Origin: Prochlorococcus sp. MIT 1300
GTDB taxonomy: Bacteria; Cyanobacteriota; Cyanobacteriia; PCC-6307; Cyanobiaceae
DNA: 64,000 bases
Direction of reading: 5' to 3'
Assembly (NCBI RefSeq): GCF_034092375.1
Contig: NZ_CP139302.1
Location: forward strand, 1,550,001 to 1,614,000
Positions within the stretch are counted from its first letter, which is position 1; every line of letters begins with the position of its first letter. Below the pieces are notes generated by a model. That model worked only from the letters and a program-made list of their open reading frames with translations, did no database searches and was not told the DNA's origin. Of the stretch, positions 59,933 through 64,000 are shown piece after piece. The position numbers were made by a program, and so were the translations under genes.

Positions 59933-60250
59933 TCAGTTTCCAATCCTATTTACGGCAGCGCGTGCCTTATTAAGGATGTCACCCTTCAGAGGAACAAAGC
60001 CAAGTGAAGGGGCTTTGTTTTGAGCCTTATCGCTTAATAGGTAGTTTAAAGCTTCTTTAATGGCTTCCGTCTTAGAGCCATTACCTGTCTCATAGGTTAA
60101 GACCCAGGTCAACGTAGCAATTGGATAAGCACCTTTTGCAGTTGGATTGGGATTTTGACCAGCCAAGTTTTGGTCTAGTCGAATGCCGTTGACTGTGCCA
60201 AACATAAAGTAGGAAGTTATTCCTGTTTTATGTAAGAGTTCTGCCATATA
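59933..60250 (-). pseudogene. pstS: Truncated phosphate-binding protein PstS (C-terminal remnant)
   Basis: About 104 residues from the C-terminus of the periplasmic phosphate-binding protein: FMFGTVNGIRLDQNLAGQNP, AKGAYPIATLTWVLTYE, EALNYLLSDKAQNKAPSLGF and VPLKGDILNKARAAV. Full-length PstS has over 320 residues with a signal peptide; both signal and first two thirds are absent. The upstream end runs into the 3' end of the desaturase gene in a different frame. Adjacent ars genes suggest a former arsenate/phosphate cluster broken by a deletion or island boundary. Confidence 0.85.
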
Positions 60251-61332
60251 TATCGACCATTGTGTCTCTCTGGCTCAACAGCAATGCAATTACAAGCAAT
60301 ATTCCAGAGCGCCTTATGGATTGGGACTGGATTGAAAAGATAGGTCTTAGGGAAAGATTTTTTAATTGCAATAGTTGCCTCTCTGGCATGGTAATGAGGA
60401 ATTGTTGGAAAAATGTGGTGAACTACGTGAGTTGATCCAATTTGATGATGTAGAAAATTAAGAATTTTCCCATAAGGCCGATCAATTGAAAGGAAGGCAC
60501 CTCTTATAAAAGAGAAGCCTGAGTCAGAAAGGTGGGGAACATCTGTATCCGTATGGTGAAGCCAGGTGTATATCACTAGCCAGCAGTTGACTACTAATAA
60601 TGGACCTATATACATTGCTATTAAAGGTGCTATTCCATACTTAAGTCCTGATATGAAAAGTCCCGCTAATACCACAACTACCCCAAGATCTGAGATCCAA
60701 ACCTTCTTTACCCAATTGGAAGACCAAAGTGTTTTAGAGAAGGGTTCTCTTGGCCAAAAGTGGTTCGAAGTCCCGTATTTAGGTCCCCCTGTGCTGCCAG
60801 CCAACAAATATGCAGGCCAACCAAAAATAAGGTGCAATATAAGTTGCATTAGCCCGTATCTATTTTTGCCTAGAGCAGTTGCGAGAGCTAATTCTTTTTC
60901 TCCTCCGATTTTTTCGTTAATTCCATTGCCACCTACCACTATTGGCACGTGAGTCTCGCCATCACTTATGTGATTAGTAAAACGATGATGAATGGAATGT
61001 GACCTTTGCCAAGAAAAATATGGAACGAGCAAGAACGAGTGCAATAGATAACCAACAACTGTTTGCAGTGTTTTGTTATCTGAGAAGGCTCCATGCCCAC
61101 ATTCGTGAGCGATCACCCAGAAGCCCATGGCTGTAGTCCCTGAAATAAAGGCATAAAGAATCCAAACCGGAATCATCGCTTGAGTGAAAGGAATTGCTAG
61201 TCCTATCGCGACAATTAATGCCTGGATAGCGACTGATTGAAAAAGGTAGGCCAAGGAAGTTGATGTCTTACGTGCGAAACAATGCTTAGGAATGACTTCC
61301 GCAATAGCTTTTATGCTTGGAATATCACTCAT
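60217..61332 (-). CDS. Fatty-acid desaturase (DesA/FAD2-like, delta-12 type)
   Basis: A membrane di-iron desaturase of about 371 residues from the ATG at 61332 (MSDIPSIKAIAEVIP). The three histidine boxes are HECGH (76-80), HSIHH (112-116) and HVVHH (near 315). Membrane stretches lie at about 30-72, 90-107 and 205-250. The frame is open to 61515, but the extra 61 residues lack family likeness. The last ten or so residues (WQNSYIKQE) are encoded by DNA that, in another frame, is the pstS remnant, so the C-terminus was probably replaced by the deletion that truncated pstS. The regiospecificity is not certain from sequence. Confidence 0.88.
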   Translation of the reverse strand: MSDIPSIKAIAEVIPKHCFARKTSTSLAYLFQSVAIQALIVAIGLAIPFTQAMIPVWILYAFISGTTAMGFWVIAHECGHGAFSDNKTLQTVVGYLLHSFLLVPYFSWQRSHSIHHRFTNHISDGETHVPIVVGGNGINEKIGGEKELALATALGKNRYGLMQLILHLIFGWPAYLLAGSTGGPKYGTSNHFWPREPFSKTLWSSNWVKKVWISDLGVVVVLAGLFISGLKYGIAPLIAMYIGPLLVVNCWLVIYTWLHHTDTDVPHLSDSGFSFIRGAFLSIDRPYGKILNFLHHQIGSTHVVHHIFPTIPHYHAREATIAIKKSFPKTYLFNPVPIHKALWNIACNCIAVEPERHNGRYIWQNSYIKQE

Positions 61333-61784
61333 CTGTATGGCAAGAGCCTTTCCGTTGAGACCAGAAAACCGAAAATTCCGAATTATTTTTTGGTTTGTGA
61401 TAGAACGTTGTGTTTTATTCAAGCTGATCAAAAGCTTTGTTAAACAAAAGGGTCTTCTCCCAAAGGAGGTAGAACACCCTTCTTTTAAAAATAAAATTAT
61501 TCGTGGATGATGCACTTTGCCTACTATTTGTTTTGAGAGCAGGATCCAGAGAGCCGAAATGGCCTGCTATTTTTTGCTTGTATGGCTTTTAGCGATTCTT
61601 TGAGATTGATTGCTATCAAAGCTGTTAGCCATGGCTGGTGGCGAATGAACTGAAGCGGCTTACTGTGAAACCATTACTTCAATGCATCTTCTTTAGTCCA
61701 TAGAGACAAAGGGCTTAAAGGGTCAAAGTGCTACTAGTTAGCTGAGAGGGAAAAGATTATGACTAGATCTCGAGTCTGCTTGAT
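61333..61784. other. Non-coding stretch upstream of the desaturase gene
   Basis: About 450 bases between two leftward genes. The first 180 bases are an open but unlikely N-terminal extension of the desaturase. The rest contains several short inverted words but no recognised RNA, repeat unit or gene; the desaturase promoter is expected here. Confidence 0.4.
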
Positions 61785-62156
61785 TTAATCAGCAAACATT
61801 CCATCTACTGATAGCTCTCTCCTTGTCTCTGGTGATGGATATTGCCTGTAATAGAAGGCCATTCCACCGCTCAGAGTTATTGCAATCAGTAGCCAACCAA
61901 TCAACGATTTCTTTTTACTAGGAGTCTTTGGTTTCATTGTCCTTGGCCTGGCTTGCATTTCGGGGAAACAGCTAGTTACTTGTATTAGACCCCAGATCTC
62001 ATTCCGGTCATATGAAGACAAGGTTTTCCCTGGGACTCCACTCCCCTCTTCTAATCCTTCGACTTTCATCTTTGCTCTTATTAATGCTTTCCTCTGAGCA
62101 CTAGACATCGCCTTGAAGCGTTCTTTCCTTTTTTCATTGCTCTCTTGAATTGCCAT
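61785..62156 (-). CDS. Hypothetical single-pass membrane protein
   Basis: A 123-residue protein. Residues 1-80 are polar and basic (EKRKERFKAMSSAQRKALIR); residues about 88-103 (IGWLLIAITLSGGMAFYY) form one membrane helix; a short tail with PSPETRRELSVDGMFAD follows. No family recognised. It follows the alkyltransferase-like gene by nine bases in the same direction and may share its transcript. Confidence 0.72.
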   Translation of the reverse strand: MAIQESNEKRKERFKAMSSAQRKALIRAKMKVEGLEEGSGVPGKTLSSYDRNEIWGLIQVTSCFPEMQARPRTMKPKTPSKKKSLIGWLLIAITLSGGMAFYYRQYPSPETRRELSVDGMFAD

Positions 62157-62165
62157 ATCGCCTTT

Positions 62166-62558
62166 CTATTCCGAATTTTTCAATAAATCTGGTTTCCACA
62201 AATACTTGCGTAGTTGAATTGTTAATTCATGATCTATAAAAATACCTTCGCTTTTCAATAAACCTAGTTGGACCCAGTCAGTTTCCTCTCGACCAATACT
62301 CATTGACATTTCCCCTTTGGCATTTATGACTCGATGCCAAGGGACTTTTGAAGGCAAGCGCAATCTCTTTGAGGACCATCTAATTTGCCGTGCACACCCA
62401 TATGGACCAATTAATTCAGCTATTTGACCATAGGTAGCAACTTGACCAAATGGTATGTGTGAAACAGCTTCATATGCCCGCAAATCAAAAGACTCTTTCA
62501 CGTTCATCTGATTAGTTCTCCCGATCGACACCATCGTCATCTGCGTCGGATTGATCAT
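62166..62558 (-). CDS. Alkyltransferase-like protein (ATL, MGMT fold)
   Basis: A 130-residue protein of the O6-alkylguanine methyltransferase fold. The Tyr-containing helix is in FGQVATYGQIAELIG, the arginine finger region in GCARQIRWSSK, and the active-site motif reads PWHRVI with Trp74 in place of the catalytic Cys of PCHRV. This substitution defines ATL proteins, which bind alkylated DNA and hand it to nucleotide excision repair rather than repairing it. The ATG at 62558 follows the arfB stop directly (TGA-ATG); internal ATGs at 62540, 62534 and 62507 are also possible, and the last gives the more usual length. Confidence 0.88.
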   Translation of the reverse strand: MINPTQMTMVSIGRTNQMNVKESFDLRAYEAVSHIPFGQVATYGQIAELIGPYGCARQIRWSSKRLRLPSKVPWHRVINAKGEMSMSIGREETDWVQLGLLKSEGIFIDHELTIQLRKYLWKPDLLKNSE

Positions 62559-62996
62559 TCAGTCATCTGATGAAGGTTTGCTTTGTCGCTTTTGCTTCAG
62601 GGCACCTCGATGCTTCTTGGTGTTAATTCGACGTTTTTGTGATGCACGAGTTGGCTTAGTTCCTTTTCTGGCTTTTGGAGATGGCTTTAAACCCTCTTGC
62701 AAAAGGTCTGCCAAACGACTCAATGCTAATTGCCGGTTCTGATATTGCGAGCGTTCTTCTGATACCACGATGTTTAGGCAGCCATTTATACATCGCTTCT
62801 TAAGCCGTTCAAGCAATCTCTGTTTGTGAAAAGGGCCAATTACAGAGGAACGATTTATATCGAACATAAGCTCAACTCTGCTCTCAGTTTTATTGACGCT
62901 TTGCCCTCCAGGGCCTGAAGATCTAGAAAAGTGCCATTTCAGTTCACTAGATGGAATAACAAAATTAGAATTGATAGTTAAATCCATTGTGCTCAA
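62559..62996 (-). CDS. arfB: ArfB/YaeJ-type peptidyl-tRNA hydrolase (ribosome rescue)
   Basis: A 145-residue RF-1-domain protein. The GGQ motif is at residues 30-32 in SSGPGGQSVNKTESRVEL, and the C-terminal basic tail (RRINTKKHRGALKQKRQSKP) would enter the empty mRNA channel of stalled ribosomes. ArfB releases peptides from non-stop ribosomes as a back-up to tmRNA. First gene of a compact leftward group with the ATL and membrane protein genes. Confidence 0.92.
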   Translation of the reverse strand: MSTMDLTINSNFVIPSSELKWHFSRSSGPGGQSVNKTESRVELMFDINRSSVIGPFHKQRLLERLKKRCINGCLNIVVSEERSQYQNRQLALSRLADLLQEGLKPSPKARKGTKPTRASQKRRINTKKHRGALKQKRQSKPSSDD

Positions 62997-63131
62997 AACA
63001 CTTAACTCTTCGGCTTAAACCTTTTTAGGTAGACATGGTGATGAAGGAATTTAGGCTTTCGATTCACGAGTATTACTGCTACGAAGCAATAGAGAGATTC
63101 ATAAGAGCAGTGAGGTCAATTTTGGCACCCC

Positions 63132-63683
63132 TTAGGTCAGACTTTTTGTAATCACTGCGTTTAGGAAAGCCTTGTTTAACTCTTCTAAAGGATCATTGGA
63201 CCATTGCACTAAAGCAGTCCTCATTGCACACGAGCCATGTCTATATGCTTTTGTCATTTCTAAACCTGTTAATTTATGATTGCCTAATAGGATTTGGAAT
63301 ACTAGTTCAGGAGAGCTATAAGGGAGTTTCTCCAGATAATAAGCTAACTCATTCAAGCCATCTTCTATAGAAATCCCCTTCTTGCTAAGGTGCAGATCAA
63401 ATAATTTCTTCGCAACTTGACCATACTTTTCTGCTCCGTGATCAGTGAAAATCTTTCCTATGCTTTCCTCTTGATTTGATGCATCGGTATCTATTTTAAG
63501 ATGTCTTTCTATTCTTAGTAGCCTTTCTTCAAGTGGATTGTTCTCATCCAAAGTTTGGATAGAGGATAGCTTTTCAGTTACAAATGCTGTTAATGTTTTC
63601 CCTTCCTTAATTGCTTGAGACTTAAGCCTTATAAGCAACTCTGGATTAATATTGATATTTAACTGAGTCCTTTCAGGGTTCAT
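63132..63683 (-). CDS. Ribbon-helix-helix-like protein of unknown function
   Basis: A 183-residue protein. Residues 6-42 (QLNININPELLIRLKSQAIK, then EGKTLTAFVTEKL) fit an Arc/CopG-like ribbon-helix-helix DNA-binding fold, as in some antitoxins and plasmid regulators. The rest is helical and acidic, with SIEDGLNELAYYLEKLPYSS and SPELVFQILLGNHKL; no family is recognised. No toxin-like partner is adjacent in the window. It may be a regulator specific to picocyanobacteria. Confidence 0.72.
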   Translation of the reverse strand: MNPERTQLNININPELLIRLKSQAIKEGKTLTAFVTEKLSSIQTLDENNPLEERLLRIERHLKIDTDASNQEESIGKIFTDHGAEKYGQVAKKLFDLHLSKKGISIEDGLNELAYYLEKLPYSSPELVFQILLGNHKLTGLEMTKAYRHGSCAMRTALVQWSNDPLEELNKAFLNAVITKSLT

Positions 63684-63881
63684 CTCTCTCCTTTTTGTTG
63701 TATCAATATTAGCTTTTCAGCGCAACTCTGTTAACCCTCAACTGACTAGGTACCTAGATCGACTAGCTCAGGTTTGCGTTTTCGCCTTCCTCTGTGCCTT
63801 CATTTTGAGAACTTAGAATTATATAAGTGATTATTCCTGTCTAGGGTCCACTGATTAAGTGGTTTTCACGAAAGGTAGATC
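63684..63881. other. Non-coding stretch upstream of the ribbon-helix-helix gene
   Basis: AT-rich sequence with a perfect 12-base palindrome CTAGGTACCTAG at 63746-63757, about 65 bases before the start codon on the opposite side. It could be an operator for the RHH-like protein; there is no direct evidence. Confidence 0.3.
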
Positions 63882-64000
63882 TTATTTAGTAGAGGGTGTA
63901 TTTGCGATCTGAGCATTTAAGCCCTTTGGGCTTGCCTTTTCTCCAATGAATATATTGAGATCCTCTGGTGGTAGCCAGCTTCTATTGGCCCCATTTTTAA
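63882..64000 (-). CDS. Possible C-terminal end of an unidentified protein (cut by window edge)
   Basis: A leftward frame entering from the right edge reads NGANRSWLPPEDLNIFIGEK and then about 17 residues to a stop at 63882. Composition is protein-like and no other gene fills the space. Too short to identify. Confidence 0.4.
   Translation of the reverse strand, partial: KNGANRSWLPPEDLNIFIGEKASPKGLNAQIANTPSTK

Overview
The window reads as chromosomal DNA of a marine picocyanobacterium of the Prochlorococcus/Synechococcus lineage. The evidence is an ATP synthase operon with duplicated b and b' subunits, a split atpD-atpC (beta-epsilon) pair, ycf65/PSRP-3, cyanobacterial small families (DUF1818, DUF2811, DUF3326, DUF4278), a Ccs1/CcdA cytochrome c assembly pair, a picocyanobacterial-type BioK esterase, and tight packing. 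Hand counts on a few lines give roughly 38-43 percent G+C, which fits a low-light Prochlorococcus-like genome, but the clade cannot be fixed from the sequence alone. No rRNA, tRNA or CRISPR array was seen.

Positions 1-44,900 are core genome: biotin synthesis (bioA-bioD-bioC-bioK-bioF), a Ski2-like helicase, fumC, purB, a TlyA-type methyltransferase, PII, queF, ccs1-ccdA, ftsW, the atpI-B-E-b'-F-H-A-gamma operon, ald, nadE-nadD with a GTPase and a CNNM-like protein, pepP, PSRP-3, a transaldolase, atpD-atpC, groES-groEL behind a CIRCE-like operator, secG, gpmI, pyrR, an Hsp70-like protein, rpoZ, and an EVE-domain gene.

Positions 44,900 to about 57,050, and probably on to about 60,250, are an accessory island with an unusual architecture. 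The 5' end of the EVE gene (start codon plus about 10 codons) recurs five times in the same orientation: once at the intact gene and four times as fragments near 47.3, 49.75, 52.3 and 56.9 kb. Each fragment is flanked by twin direct repeats with an 11- or 12-bp period. The twin-repeat sequence differs between sites, yet in two of the four modules it matches between the two ends of the same module. I read this as a tandem array of integrated, recombinase-less cargo modules that share one attachment site at the 5' end of a protein-coding gene. Cargo, left to right: an RTX surface protein; a cupin, a micro-ORF, an HNH-like protein and a J-domain protein; a second RTX protein with the same C-terminus but a different passenger domain; a 1034-residue low-complexity repeat protein coupled to a serine hydrolase; and an arsenate-detoxification set (arsR, a dedicated GAPDH, arsJ) ending at a truncated pstS remnant.

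Positions 60,200-64,000 hold a fatty-acid desaturase whose last codons run into the pstS remnant, a small membrane protein, an alkyltransferase-like protein, ArfB, a ribbon-helix-helix-like protein and a possible partial gene at the right edge.
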